A DNA stretch of 64,000 nt from Gillisella vitis (GTDB lineage: Bacteria; Pseudomonadota; Alphaproteobacteria; Rhizobiales; Rhizobiaceae), in the NCBI RefSeq assembly GCF_014204625.1, contig NZ_JACHLU010000001.1:62001-126000 (forward strand). The letters are read 5' to 3'. Both the position numbers and the translations under genes were made by a program. Positions 33,930 to 43,099 of this stretch are shown one piece after another. Below the pieces are notes generated by a model that had not been told where the DNA came from, did no database searches, and saw only the letters and a list, made by a program, of their open reading frames with translations. Every line of letters starts with the position of its first letter. Position 1 is the first letter of the stretch.

Positions 33930-35630
33930 ATGAAACAATGGATTGCATTTCATCTGGGCAGCGCGGCGGTTATCGCCGCTGTTTTGGGTACAGGCTCAAC
34001 CGCAATGGCGGCTGGAAAAATGACCTGCGTTGATCTGGGCCGCAGCAGTTTTGATATTGCGGGCCTGAAGATTGAGTCGACCAAAACCGTATCCATGGGC
34101 GATTTGATCGGTAAAAATGCAAAATCCCCCAACAGTCATTGTGTTTTACGCGGCCAGATTGGTGCCCATAAGGGGGTTGATGGACAAGATTATGCCATTT
34201 CGTTCGAGTTGCGATTGCCCGACACCTGGAACGGTGATTTCGTGCATCAGTTCAACGGTGGCAATGACGGTTTTGTCGTGCCAGCACTTGGGCAATTGAT
34301 GGGTGGCGACCGCAGCAAAACAGCGCTTGGGCTTGGTTTTGCCGTTGTATCCAGCGATTCTGGCCATGACGCCATGGCCGTGAAGGATGCAGGTCTTGCT
34401 GGCGGCGCGCGCTTTGGCTTTGACCCACAGGCGCGGCGTGATTATGGCTATAGCGCGATTGAAACCTTGAACCCGGCCGCCCTGAAAATCGTCGAAACCT
34501 ATTATGGCAAGCCGGTTCGCTATCGCTACGGCATGGGTGGCTCCAATGGTGGCCGCCACGCGCTGGTTGAAGCCGCCCGCTCTCCCGGTGCGTTCAACGG
34601 CCTTCTGGTCGGTTATCCCGGTTACAATCTGCCCAAGGCAGCCATTCAACATGCATGGGATGTGCAAGCCATGAAGCCGGTGACGGGTGATATTCGCACC
34701 GCCTTTTCGCCTGCGGCGATGAATGTTCTGAAAAATGGGATTCTGGAGAGCTGCGACAGGCTTGATGGTCTGGTCGACGGCTTTGTTGCCGACAGTGCCG
34801 CCTGCCAGAAAGAGTTTTCTGTTGCTAAACTGGAATGCAAGGCGGACCAGACAGATGGTTGCCTGAGCCCGACTCAGGTCAAAGCCCTTTCAACCATGGA
34901 GAAAGGGCCGCAAAACGCCAAGGGCGAGGCGCTCTATAGTTCATGGGTATGGGATGCCGGCATGGCCTCAAGCGATTGGCGCCGCTGGAAGCTGGAAGGA
35001 GCGAAAGACGCGGATGGCACAGCGACAATGCCACGCATCGTCGCCCTTGGCGCACCGTCTCTTGCGCAAGTCTTCATGACACCACCGATCAAGATTGATG
35101 GGACACCGCAGGAGCTGGAAGCCTTTCTGCTGAATTTCAATTTTGACACCGATGCCCCGAAGATTTTTGCCAAAACGCCAGAATTTCCGGAATCCTCCTA
35201 TGATTTCATGGTGCCGCCCGGTGCGGATAATCCCGATCTCGCCGCCTTCCGCGATACGGGAGCCAAGATGATCGTGTTCCATGGCAATAGCGATCCGGTG
35301 TTTTCCGTGGTGGACACCATCAATTGGTACAAAAAGCTGGATGCCAACAATGGCGGCAAGGCCAGCAGTTTTGTTCGCTTCTATGAGGTGCCCGGAATGC
35401 CACACGGAGCAGGCGGCCCCTCCACTGATGATTTCGACATGTTCACCGCTCTGGTCAACTGGGTCGAAAATGGCAAGGCCCCTGAGGCGATTGTCGCTGG
35501 CGTCACCGCTGGCAACAAGGAAGGACAGGAGACGCTTGGCAATGTGACGCGCAAGCTGTGCCCCTATCCGCAGGTTGCCCGCTATCACGGCTCGGACCCA
35601 AAATCGGCAGAAAGTTTTACCTGCCAGTAA
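33930..35630 (+). CDS. secreted tannase/feruloyl esterase-family protein
   Basis: The 566-residue protein has a Sec signal (KQWIAFHLGSAAVIAAVLG...TAMAAG) and the tannase/feruloyl esterase fold. The nucleophile elbow is GMGGSNGGRHAL (serine near residue 201); the acid is probably Asp in VFHGNSDPVFSV and the base His in VPGMPHGAGGPSTDDF. Cysteine pairs near the N-terminus, middle and C-terminus (CPYPQ, FTCQ) suit an exported protein. Enzymes of this family release phenolic acids from plant esters, in keeping with a plant-associated life. ATG 33930 lies 11 nt after GGAGGA. It stands alone between convergent and co-directional neighbours. Confidence 0.88.
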   Translation: MKQWIAFHLGSAAVIAAVLGTGSTAMAAGKMTCVDLGRSSFDIAGLKIESTKTVSMGDLIGKNAKSPNSHCVLRGQIGAHKGVDGQDYAISFELRLPDTWNGDFVHQFNGGNDGFVVPALGQLMGGDRSKTALGLGFAVVSSDSGHDAMAVKDAGLAGGARFGFDPQARRDYGYSAIETLNPAALKIVETYYGKPVRYRYGMGGSNGGRHALVEAARSPGAFNGLLVGYPGYNLPKAAIQHAWDVQAMKPVTGDIRTAFSPAAMNVLKNGILESCDRLDGLVDGFVADSAACQKEFSVAKLECKADQTDGCLSPTQVKALSTMEKGPQNAKGEALYSSWVWDAGMASSDWRRWKLEGAKDADGTATMPRIVALGAPSLAQVFMTPPIKIDGTPQELEAFLLNFNFDTDAPKIFAKTPEFPESSYDFMVPPGADNPDLAAFRDTGAKMIVFHGNSDPVFSVVDTINWYKKLDANNGGKASSFVRFYEVPGMPHGAGGPSTDDFDMFTALVNWVENGKAPEAIVAGVTAGNKEGQETLGNVTRKLCPYPQVARYHGSDPKSAESFTCQ

Positions 35631-35675
35631 ATGCGCCGCGTTTATCACCCTCGGGCTTGTCTCGGGGGTGATGCC

Positions 35676-35759
35676 TCATGCTTTGGGCATATGCCAAAGC
35701 CCGTCAGCTGCGCGCTCCAGCATGGGGGTTGCAAAGCAGCCCTCAACACGTCGGGTCAT
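35676..35759 (-). pseudogene. out-of-frame C-terminal piece of the phosphoribosyltransferase
   Basis: In the frame shifted by one base from the phosphoribosyltransferase, and overlapping its stop, the minus strand encodes MTRRVEGCFATPMLERAADG and a few more residues before a stop at 35676. RV.G.FATPML looks like the C-terminal end I expect for this group of phosphoribosyltransferases. A small deletion or insertion near 35756-35765 would have cut the last residues from the gene. This is a judgement from pattern; it could instead be chance. Confidence 0.4.
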
Positions 35760-36361
35760 GCCGGGTGTTGCAGCATCAATTGCTGGTCTCCACCGATCAG
35801 ATTGCAGCATGCCGCTCCAATCACCACCGGGCTGATGCCGCAGGTGGCCAGCAAAGACAGGCCCGCGATGATCGACGAGCCACTGGAAATCACATCATCA
35901 ATCAAGGCCACCCGTGTGTGTTTCACCAAAGGCACCATGCGCGGATCAATATAAAGCCGCTTGATCTGATCCGGCGTGGTGATGGAGGATAGTGGCACCG
36001 ACAGCCCATCCTCGTACCAGAATTTGCGCGACGTGCCGAGTGGGACGTAGCGCCCATGGCCCAGCTTTTTCGCCACTTCCGAGGCCAGCGTCAGGCCCAG
36101 CGTTGGCAGACCAATGACAACCTCCGGCGCATAGGGCTTGAGCCGTGCTGCAAGGTCTTCTGCAAGCGCGTGAACAACCGTGAAACTTGCCTGATTGATA
36201 ATCAGCGAGGCCAGCGCATGGCACCCATCGCTGAGGGGCCGGATGGGCAATGGCAATTGCTGGCCATTGGCAAGACAGGCCGGAAAGAAGTATTGATGGC
36301 CGCCATCCAGTTTGAAGGTTCCGGGTGGGTGCACTGTCTGCCAGAAATCATGCGGTTGCAT
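35756..36361 (-). CDS. purine-type phosphoribosyltransferase, possibly C-terminally frameshifted
   Basis: The 201-residue protein has the PRPP-binding motif RVALIDDVISSGSS (about residues 150-163) preceded by the beta-strand VVIGLPTLGLTLASEVAKKLG, as in adenine/orotate-type phosphoribosyltransferases. ATG 36361 follows AGGAGGGG, 12 nt after adenine deaminase. It probably returns the base freed by the upstream hydrolase and deaminase to the nucleotide pool. It ends abruptly at LMLQHPA, and likely missing C-terminal residues appear in another frame just beyond. Confidence 0.82.
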   Translation of the reverse strand: MQPHDFWQTVHPPGTFKLDGGHQYFFPACLANGQQLPLPIRPLSDGCHALASLIINQASFTVVHALAEDLAARLKPYAPEVVIGLPTLGLTLASEVAKKLGHGRYVPLGTSRKFWYEDGLSVPLSSITTPDQIKRLYIDPRMVPLVKHTRVALIDDVISSGSSIIAGLSLLATCGISPVVIGAACCNLIGGDQQLMLQHPA

Positions 36362-36373
36362 TGCCCCTCCTTC

Positions 36374-38143
36374 CTACTCCAGAATGCCAAGAATAGATGA
36401 TGCCATCACGGTGCCGCTGACAACATCGGCAATGCCGAGGTCTGTCTGATGCGGCCCGGCATTGCAGGCAAGCGTTGCCCCAAAGCAGGCCTTGAAAATC
36501 AGATAGGGCGGCTGCCAATCCACCACCTGATCCATAGCGGCACGCACGTTGGCAAACCCCTTGGCCACAGTGCTGAGGGTGGCCTCGGAGACCAGCCCGG
36601 AGACGGGCAAGGGCAGCAACGCAGTCACCACACCATCCATAGCAACTGCCATGCCACCACCCGCCGCAATCACCGCATTGGCAGCGACCGCCATGTCTTC
36701 GCAATTGCCACCAAACACAGTCAGGTTATGGCTGTCATGCGAGACGGTGGTGGCAAAAGCCCCCCGCCACTCACCCCATTCTCGCAGAAATCCAAGCCGT
36801 GGTGCGCTATCCGCCAGGCCGTGACGATGGGCAACAGCAATCAGCGTGGTACCCTTTGGCGGCACAACAAAGCCGTTGATCACGCTGGCTTCCGCCTCAC
36901 CCCAGCGGGTGAAGCGCGGGCGGTCGATGGTAGCAAGGCGTACGCGAACGGCTTCAGAGCGAAGACGAAAATCATCAGCAGACAGCAGGGTGATTTTCAT
37001 GGACTGGTTAAAAGCCTCCGGGATGCTGTGCTGCAAAGGGGAATTTTCTGAAACAACATTGCCGTTGACCAGAACCAAGCGCGCCTGAAAATCGCGCAAA
37101 TCGTCAAACACCACCAGATCGGCACGCCGACCGGCAGCAATCAGGCCAAGATCGTTGCGGCCCAGACGGCTGGCAGCATTCAAGGTTGCGGCCTGCAAGG
37201 CCCATTCGGGCTTCAGCCCATAGCGCACCAGTCGCCGCACCACATCATCCAGCCCGCCAGCGGCAAACAGATCATCGGCAAACACATCGTCAGTGCAAAG
37301 GGTGACAGTTTGCGGCACATGGCCGAGGGCGTTGAGAACCTTGACAAACTCCGGCAGCAGATGGTCATGGGAGCCGCGCAGCTCAATGGTCAGGCCCGCT
37401 CGCAGTTTTTCCATCAGGTCATCACCGGAGACCAATTCGTGATCAGACGTGATGCCCGCCGCCATGAAAGCCGCAAGATCGGCCCCCGTCAGGCTCCGGG
37501 CATGGCCACACACAGGTTTGCCAGCGGCGAGACCCGCGTGAACAATGTCACTCATGCGCGCATCGCCTTCGATCACACCGCGCATGTTCATCACCTCGGC
37601 AATGCCACCGATTTCGTCTCTGGCCAGAAGTTGGCGGATTGTATCGCCATCAAAATCAGCGCCCGCCCGCTCCAGCCCCGGAGCCGATGGCACGCAGGAG
37701 GGAGCCAGAACAATAAAGCGTAAAGGCAGATTGCGCGTGGCTTTAATCGCCCAATCCACGCCTGCAATACCATGGACATTGCCAAATTCATGGGGGTCCC
37801 AGACCACAGTTGTCACGCCGCGCGGTACCACGGCTGAAGCATAGGTGGCGGGCGTCACCATCGAGCTTTCAACATGCATATGGGTATCGATCAGGCCGGG
37901 ACAGACAAAGCCGCCCTTGGCATCGATCACCTCTGCCGCATCAAGGCGGGTACCGGGGGGATGAACTGAAGCAATCAACGGCCCAACAAGGCCTATATCG
38001 GCAGGGCGGCGCTCTCCCGTGACCATATCGACCACAATGCCATTGACAATTAAACGGTCAAAAGGGGCGGCACCTCTTGCCGCCTTGGTGGCGCGAAGGC
38101 GCAAATGAGGTGCTGCAAGATCAATGGGCTCAGCATGAGTCAT
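36374..38143 (-). CDS. ade: adenine deaminase
   Basis: The 589-residue amidohydrolase converts adenine to hypoxanthine and ammonia. The metal motifs are clear: GLIDTHMHVESSMVTPATYASAV, a carboxylate in IAEVMNMRGVIEG, GHARSLTG, and TDDVFADDL. The C-terminal domain characteristic of the AdeC type includes VINGFVVPPKGTTLIAVAHRHG and SHDSHNLTVFGGNCEDMA. It overlaps the nucleoside hydrolase gene by 4 bp, so the adenine released by that enzyme can be deaminated at once. Confidence 0.95.
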   Translation of the reverse strand: MTHAEPIDLAAPHLRLRATKAARGAAPFDRLIVNGIVVDMVTGERRPADIGLVGPLIASVHPPGTRLDAAEVIDAKGGFVCPGLIDTHMHVESSMVTPATYASAVVPRGVTTVVWDPHEFGNVHGIAGVDWAIKATRNLPLRFIVLAPSCVPSAPGLERAGADFDGDTIRQLLARDEIGGIAEVMNMRGVIEGDARMSDIVHAGLAAGKPVCGHARSLTGADLAAFMAAGITSDHELVSGDDLMEKLRAGLTIELRGSHDHLLPEFVKVLNALGHVPQTVTLCTDDVFADDLFAAGGLDDVVRRLVRYGLKPEWALQAATLNAASRLGRNDLGLIAAGRRADLVVFDDLRDFQARLVLVNGNVVSENSPLQHSIPEAFNQSMKITLLSADDFRLRSEAVRVRLATIDRPRFTRWGEAEASVINGFVVPPKGTTLIAVAHRHGLADSAPRLGFLREWGEWRGAFATTVSHDSHNLTVFGGNCEDMAVAANAVIAAGGGMAVAMDGVVTALLPLPVSGLVSEATLSTVAKGFANVRAAMDQVVDWQPPYLIFKACFGATLACNAGPHQTDLGIADVVSGTVMASSILGILE

Positions 38144-39066
38144 GGTTTTGCCGCCTCCATTGCAAGCGCATCCAGCACGATTTTACGGATTGCGGCCGCA
38201 TCACAATCATTGGCATAGGCCGCATTGAAAGGGGCGTGAGTGGCGCGTGTTTCCACCACTGTGCGCCCGCGTGTGAGGTTGCCCGAGAGTTCAACACCGA
38301 TAAAAGCGGGATCAAAGGTCATCAGATCAGGCCGCGCAAAGGCCACTGCTGCCGATGGGTCATACAGCGCCATGCTGGAGCGCCCCCGCGAGACAGCGAT
38401 ATTGATAAAGCCAGCCGTCATATCGGCAAGCATGGCAGCATTTTTGCCACCAGCCGAGCGGATCGGCGTGACATCGTCCATGGTCGCGGAAATCTTGCGG
38501 CAAAAATCCAGATCAACCATTTTCAATGGCAGCCCATGGGCGAAAACAATAGCAAGGGCTTCTGGATCAGCCAGCGCATTAAATTCGGCAGATGCGGTGT
38601 GATTGCCACGGGTCAGCCCGCCGCCCATCCAGACCAACTCGTCAATTTTGGCGGCAAGGTCTGGTCTGGCCAGCGCGAGAACCGCAATATTCGTGAGCGG
38701 TCCCAAAGCCAGGATGCGTTTTGGCCCGTCCCCGCACTCAAGCCAATTGCACAGGGCCGTGAAGGCATCGCTTGCGGGCAGCGGCAATGTATCAGGCAAG
38801 GACAGGCCGATGGTGGGTATCCCGGTCTGACCCAAAATATCGGTCGCGGTGGTGATGGATGCCAGCACCGGCGTTGCCCGCCCGGTATGGATGGGAAATG
38901 TCCAGCCAAAGACTTCGACAGCACCCGCCGCATTGCGGCGCACCTGATCCAGCGACGCATTGCCGAAGGTCAGGGAAATGCCATCAATGTCCATGCCCTG
39001 ATGCAGCACCACCAGAATGGCGGCAATGTCATCAAAACCCATGTCCGTATCAATCCAGACGCCCAT
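38140..39066 (-). CDS. nucleoside hydrolase (inosine/uridine-preferring family)
   Basis: The 308-residue protein begins MGVWIDTDMGFDDIAAILVV, with the calcium-binding Asp cluster of nucleoside N-ribohydrolases, and has LALGPLTNIAVLA, WMGGG and EFNALADPEALAIVF, all standard. It splits nucleosides to base and ribose. ATG 39066 is chosen; TTG 39075 would add three residues. The joined adenine deaminase and phosphoribosyltransferase point to purine nucleosides such as adenosine. Confidence 0.92.
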   Translation of the reverse strand: MGVWIDTDMGFDDIAAILVVLHQGMDIDGISLTFGNASLDQVRRNAAGAVEVFGWTFPIHTGRATPVLASITTATDILGQTGIPTIGLSLPDTLPLPASDAFTALCNWLECGDGPKRILALGPLTNIAVLALARPDLAAKIDELVWMGGGLTRGNHTASAEFNALADPEALAIVFAHGLPLKMVDLDFCRKISATMDDVTPIRSAGGKNAAMLADMTAGFINIAVSRGRSSMALYDPSAAVAFARPDLMTFDPAFIGVELSGNLTRGRTVVETRATHAPFNAAYANDCDAAAIRKIVLDALAMEAAKP

Positions 39067-39083
39067 AACGCTCAATTCTTTTG

Positions 39084-39133
39084 TTTTTGTTTGTCTTTCC
39101 GGATAAAAGGGGGGGCCTTTTCCGACAGGCTCT
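39084..39133. repeat. dispersed rhizobial intergenic repeat, copy 3
   Basis: TTTTGTTTGTCTTTCCGG then GGGGGCCTTTTCCGACAGGC matches, in reverse orientation, the repeat near 44990-45045. It lies between the ATPase and nucleoside hydrolase genes and overlaps the ATPase stop. Confidence 0.55.
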
Positions 39134-40154
39134 AATTGCGTGTGAGAACAGCGGCCCGTTCGATCGGCAGATCAAACACCAGTTCTTGCCCAAGGTGATA
39201 GGCGGGAAGCGCGGCATCGACTTCCGCCTTTACGGAGCCAAAAGCGGTTTCCAGCACATATTCGCGGGTGCCCCCGGCAAAGGAGACGCCGCGCACGGTG
39301 CCGTTCAAGCTGCCCTGCCCAAGCACAACTGTGCGCGGGCGAAACGCAAGGCCCGCCGCATTTGGCAAGGGCCCTGCCAAAGGCACCATCACAGTGTCCG
39401 CATATAGCTTGCCATCCGTGATGCTGTAGATATTGTCAAAGCCAACGAAATCGGCCACGAAATGCGACACTGGCGCGTTGTAGATCTCTTCCGGCGTGCC
39501 AATCTGTTCAATGGCCCCGGCCCGCATCACCACAATACGGTCGGCCAGCGCGAGGGCCTCAGTTTGATCATGGGTGACAAAAATCATGGTAACGCCGGTT
39601 TCCTTTTGCACGCGCTGAAGCTCGGTGCGCATATCCAGCCGCAGGCGCGCATCCAGATTGGACAAAGGCTCATCCAGCAGCAGAACTTTTGGCTCCATCA
39701 CCATGGAGCGGGCCAGCGCTACGCGCTGTTGCTGGCCGCCGGAAAGCTCCGGTGGTTTGCGGGCCGCGTAATCGAGCAGACCCACGGATTTCAACCCGCT
39801 TTCCACACGGTTGCGAAGCTCTCCGCCTTTGATGCCTTTAAGCTTCAGCCCAAACGCCACATTGTCAAACACCGTCAAATGCGGAAACAGCGCATAGGAT
39901 TGAAACATCAGGCCAATCTGCCGCTTGTTGGCGGGCACACGGGTGATGTCGACGCCATCCAGCCGGATGCTGCCGCTGCTGGGGTCAAGAAGACCGGCAA
40001 TGGCCCGCATGGTAGTGGTTTTTCCACAACCCGATGGGCCAAGCAGCGCCACCAGCTCACCTTTGCCAATGGTGAGATCAAGGCTCTCAACAGCGGTGGT
40101 TTTGCCGTAGCGCAGGGTGAGTTTTTCAAGGGAAAGTGAGGTCGCATCAGACAT
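39132..40154 (-). CDS. ABC importer ATPase (PotA type) of the nucleoside operon
   Basis: The 340-residue ATPase has Walker A GPSGCGKTT, the signature LSGGQQQRVALAR, Walker B VLLLDEPLSNLDARLR, VTHDQTEALALADRIVVM, and a TOBE-like C-terminal part (LAFRPRTVVLG). ATG 40154 overlaps the permease gene by 8 bp. The family is that of spermidine/putrescine importers, but the operon contains purine salvage enzymes, so the cargo is more likely a nucleoside. Confidence 0.92.
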   Translation of the reverse strand: MSDATSLSLEKLTLRYGKTTAVESLDLTIGKGELVALLGPSGCGKTTTMRAIAGLLDPSSGSIRLDGVDITRVPANKRQIGLMFQSYALFPHLTVFDNVAFGLKLKGIKGGELRNRVESGLKSVGLLDYAARKPPELSGGQQQRVALARSMVMEPKVLLLDEPLSNLDARLRLDMRTELQRVQKETGVTMIFVTHDQTEALALADRIVVMRAGAIEQIGTPEEIYNAPVSHFVADFVGFDNIYSITDGKLYADTVMVPLAGPLPNAAGLAFRPRTVVLGQGSLNGTVRGVSFAGGTREYVLETAFGSVKAEVDAALPAYHLGQELVFDLPIERAAVLTRN

Positions 40155-40938
40155 AGCGGGAAAATCCAAGGAAGCGTTCAGCAAGCAGGACTATGCCCAT
40201 CGACAGAAAGGCAAGCAGCGAAGACAGGGCAGCAATGGATGGATCAAACACAATTTCCATATAGCCGAGCATATCAATGGGAAGAGTTCGCACCCCCGGA
40301 CCAGACAGAAACAGCGACACCGGCACCTGATTGAAGCTGGTGACAAAACCCAGAATGAAGGCCGAGAGAATGCCGCCGCGAATATTGGGCAACACCACCC
40401 GGAAAAATGCCCCAACACGGGAGCATCCGAGAAGGACTGCCGCTTCCTCCATGTCCGACCGCAGATTACCAAGGCTTGCCGACACAACCCGCACCGCGTA
40501 GGGCAGCACAAGGGCCGTGTGGGCCAAAAACAGCGCAAGCGTGATCGGCATACCAATCGGCACGACAAAATAGCGCAGCAGCGCAAGGCCAACGATAATG
40601 CCGGGCACAATCACCGGAGCAGACACAATCGTGCGCACGGTCTCGGCAAAGGGCAGAGGGTAGCGCGACATGGCGTAAGAGGCTGGCACGCCGAGAAGCA
40701 GGGCCACCAGCGTGCCGCCAATGGCCAACACCATGGAGGTGACAAAGCTCTGCCGAAAGCTCTCGACTGTGAACACCTTGAAGATCCATTTCATTGAAAG
40801 CCCCTGCGGCGGAAAGGCCAGCGTATCGCCTGCCGAAAAAGAGGCCGCGACAATGATCAGAAACGGACCGATCAGAAAGGCAATGATCAGCCACAAAATC
40901 ACGGTTGAAGGGTTAAACGAAAAGTGAGATTTGGTCAT
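40147..40938 (-). CDS. ABC importer permease (PotC type)
   Basis: A 263-residue permease with six membrane segments and the coupling loop EEAAVLLGCSRVGAFFRVVLPNI. SAGDTLAFPPQGLSMKWIFKVF in the first periplasmic loop is typical of the PotC branch. It overlaps the PotB-type gene by 4 bp and the ATPase gene by 8 bp. Confidence 0.92.
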   Translation of the reverse strand: MTKSHFSFNPSTVILWLIIAFLIGPFLIIVAASFSAGDTLAFPPQGLSMKWIFKVFTVESFRQSFVTSMVLAIGGTLVALLLGVPASYAMSRYPLPFAETVRTIVSAPVIVPGIIVGLALLRYFVVPIGMPITLALFLAHTALVLPYAVRVVSASLGNLRSDMEEAAVLLGCSRVGAFFRVVLPNIRGGILSAFILGFVTSFNQVPVSLFLSGPGVRTLPIDMLGYMEIVFDPSIAALSSLLAFLSMGIVLLAERFLGFSRYV

Positions 40939-41762
40939 GCGTGCGCCTTTGCTGTGGCAATGCGTTTGAGCAGCAGGTTGGCGGCAAAGCTCATGGCCAC
41001 CAGCACAAGGGCAATAACGCTGGCCGAGACAAAATCATTGGCAACCGTAACACGCTGATACAGCAGGGTCTCCAGCATCAGCACTTTGGAGCCGCCCAGA
41101 ATGGCCGGGGTAATATAGGCCGTGAGCGAGCCGGTGAAAACCAGCGTGCCGCCGATCACCAGACCCTCCTTGGTGAGTGGCAGAATGATCTTCCAGAAAA
41201 TCTGCAACCAATTGGCCCCCAGCACACGGGCGGCGGGCACAACATCTTTTGGCAGGTTTTCCAACGCACTGATCAGCGAGATAATCATCAGCGGTAAAAA
41301 CAGCTGCAACAGCCCAATGAAAACCGCTGTCTCGGTAAACAGAATGCGGGCTGGACCATCCAGCACCCCAAGCCCCTGAAGCGCTTGATTGACAATGCCG
41401 GTACGGCCCAGAATGACAATCCACGCATAGGTTCGCGCCACCGGCGAAATCATCATCGGCAGCATGATCAGGCCAATCATCCGACCTTTGGAATTGGCGG
41501 GCAGGGCCACAATGGCATAAGCCGCTGCATAGCCGAGAATGGCGGAAACGGCGGTCACTTCAAAGCCAAGTTTCATTGTGCGCCAAAAGACGGTGCGATT
41601 GAGCGGCTCGGAAAAGAAGTTGCTATAGGCTGACAGGTTCCAACTGTTGCCGGAGTGAAAGCTCTCCGACAGCAGGAGAATAACCGGAACCAGAAAAACC
41701 ACGCCTGCGAACAGCGCGGCTGGCAGCGCCAGCATCAGGGCTTCAGTGCGGTTTTGAAACAT
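40935..41762 (-). CDS. ABC importer permease (PotB type)
   Basis: A 275-residue permease with six membrane segments, the PotB-type SYSNFF-like periplasmic segment (LSAYSNFFSEPLNRTVFWRT) and coupling loop PAARVLGANWLQIFWKIILPL. It follows the binding-protein gene after a 300-bp gap filled by a RIME-like element and is coupled by ATGA overlap to the next permease. Confidence 0.92.
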   Translation of the reverse strand: MFQNRTEALMLALPAALFAGVVFLVPVILLLSESFHSGNSWNLSAYSNFFSEPLNRTVFWRTMKLGFEVTAVSAILGYAAAYAIVALPANSKGRMIGLIMLPMMISPVARTYAWIVILGRTGIVNQALQGLGVLDGPARILFTETAVFIGLLQLFLPLMIISLISALENLPKDVVPAARVLGANWLQIFWKIILPLTKEGLVIGGTLVFTGSLTAYITPAILGGSKVLMLETLLYQRVTVANDFVSASVIALVLVAMSFAANLLLKRIATAKAHA

Positions 41763-41857
41763 GGGTGGTCCTTAACAATATCCGGTTGTTGGCAGATGAA
41801 CGGCTTTAAAGGCGACTATTATTCCGGTCGATAACTTCACTGTTTAGATAGGCCGCG

Positions 41858-42029
41858 ACCCCCTCATCCCCCTGCCGGGACCTTCTCCCCGATGGGGAGA
41901 AGAGATGTGAGGCAACCTCCTGATCCTTTTCTGACCACTTTTCTTTCATCATCAAGCTTAGGTTCAGGGCCATCGTCTTGCGCCCTTCTCCCCAGCGGGG
42001 AGAAGGTGGCGGCAGCCGGATGAGGGGGT
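41858..42029. repeat. RIME-like palindromic element inside the nucleoside operon
   Basis: Two arms of about 45 bp face each other: ACCCCCTCATCC...CTGCCG...ACCTTCTCCCC-GAT-GGGGAGAAG (41858-41902) and CTTCTCCCC-AGC-GGGGAGAAGGT...CGGCAG...GGATGAGGGGGT (41985-42029). Each arm has its own hairpin. This is the layout of Rhizobium-specific intergenic mosaic elements (RIME). The gap 41763-42064 has no gene; the element sits between binding-protein and permease genes. Confidence 0.85.
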
Positions 42030-42064
42030 GCGAAGCCCAACACCATTTTCACCAACCCAAAACC

Positions 42065-43084
42065 TCACTGCCCAACCTTGGCATTCCATTCCTTCAACCA
42101 GGCATCCCGATTATCCAGCGCAACAGCCGACGGAATGAGCTTGAGGCTCTTGGCGGTGTCCTCGCCATAAGTGATGTTGTTGGCAACCGAATCCGACACC
42201 TTCACCTCCCTGTTGGCCGGGCTATCGACCAGCTTTTCAGCCAGCTTGGTCTGCACCTCGGTGGAGAGCCAGAAATCCATGAATTGCAGGGCCAGATCCT
42301 GATGTTTCGAGCCTTTGGTCAGCACCATCACATTCATGCCGCCAGTTTGCCCTTCCTTGGGTGTGGCCCAGCCCAATGGCAGGTCCAGCTTGGTAAAGGG
42401 CGACCACGAGAAGCGGCCAATCGGGGCTGCCCAGATTTCCTCCTGCTGCATCAACTGCACCAGCTGCGAGGATTTGACGTAGAAGGTGACGATGTCATCC
42501 TTCTTCTCGCCAAGGGCATCGATGGCTGCTTTCAGATCCGGGCTGTCCTTGCCGAGCGCCTTGCCCAGCATGTAGAGCGCTGTCGGTCCCTGATTGGTGG
42601 TGATGTTTGGAAACGCCACGTGTGAGGCATATTCGGGCTTGAGCAGATCGGCCCAGGACTCAATTTTCATTTTGTCGGTACGATAGACAATGGATGTGGC
42701 GTAGAAAGTATAGCCAATGCTCATGCCATCGCCATTCGGGTCTTTGGCAACATCATAGAGCTTATTGAAATTGGCAAGCTTTGCAGTGTCAATCTTGTCG
42801 ATCAGACCAGCGCGGCTGGCCTGAAGCGCATCGGCCATCGAGACAACGGCCATATCCACCACCGGGCTTGCCTTGTTGGTTTCCATTTTCGCAAGGCGCT
42901 CAACGCTGTTTCCGGTTTCCACCACCAGCTTGCAGCCGCATTTCTGCTCAAACGGGGTGTAGACGATGTCCTTGAAATCATCCTGCGCAAAAGCGTAGAC
43001 GGAAATTGTCAGGGTCTTGTCTTCGGCATGGGCAGCGCTGGCCAGCAAGCCCAAGGCTGATACACTTAAAATGCTTTTCAGCAT
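42065..43084 (-). CDS. periplasmic binding protein of the nucleoside operon importer (PotD-like)
   Basis: The 339-residue protein has a signal peptide (MLKSILSVSALGLLASAAHA) and the PotD/family 1 pattern: LTISVYAFAQDDFKDIVYTPFEQKCGCKL, VVDMAVVSMADALQA, and GYTFYATSIVYRTDKM. ATG 43084 follows AGGAACAGG. The ligand lobes lack a clear acidic polyamine motif by eye, which fits a non-polyamine cargo. It is the first transport gene after the LacI regulator, 15 nt downstream of it. Confidence 0.88.
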   Translation of the reverse strand: MLKSILSVSALGLLASAAHAEDKTLTISVYAFAQDDFKDIVYTPFEQKCGCKLVVETGNSVERLAKMETNKASPVVDMAVVSMADALQASRAGLIDKIDTAKLANFNKLYDVAKDPNGDGMSIGYTFYATSIVYRTDKMKIESWADLLKPEYASHVAFPNITTNQGPTALYMLGKALGKDSPDLKAAIDALGEKKDDIVTFYVKSSQLVQLMQQEEIWAAPIGRFSWSPFTKLDLPLGWATPKEGQTGGMNVMVLTKGSKHQDLALQFMDFWLSTEVQTKLAEKLVDSPANREVKVSDSVANNITYGEDTAKSLKLIPSAVALDNRDAWLKEWNAKVGQ

Positions 43085-43099
43085 GGTCCTGTTCCTCTT

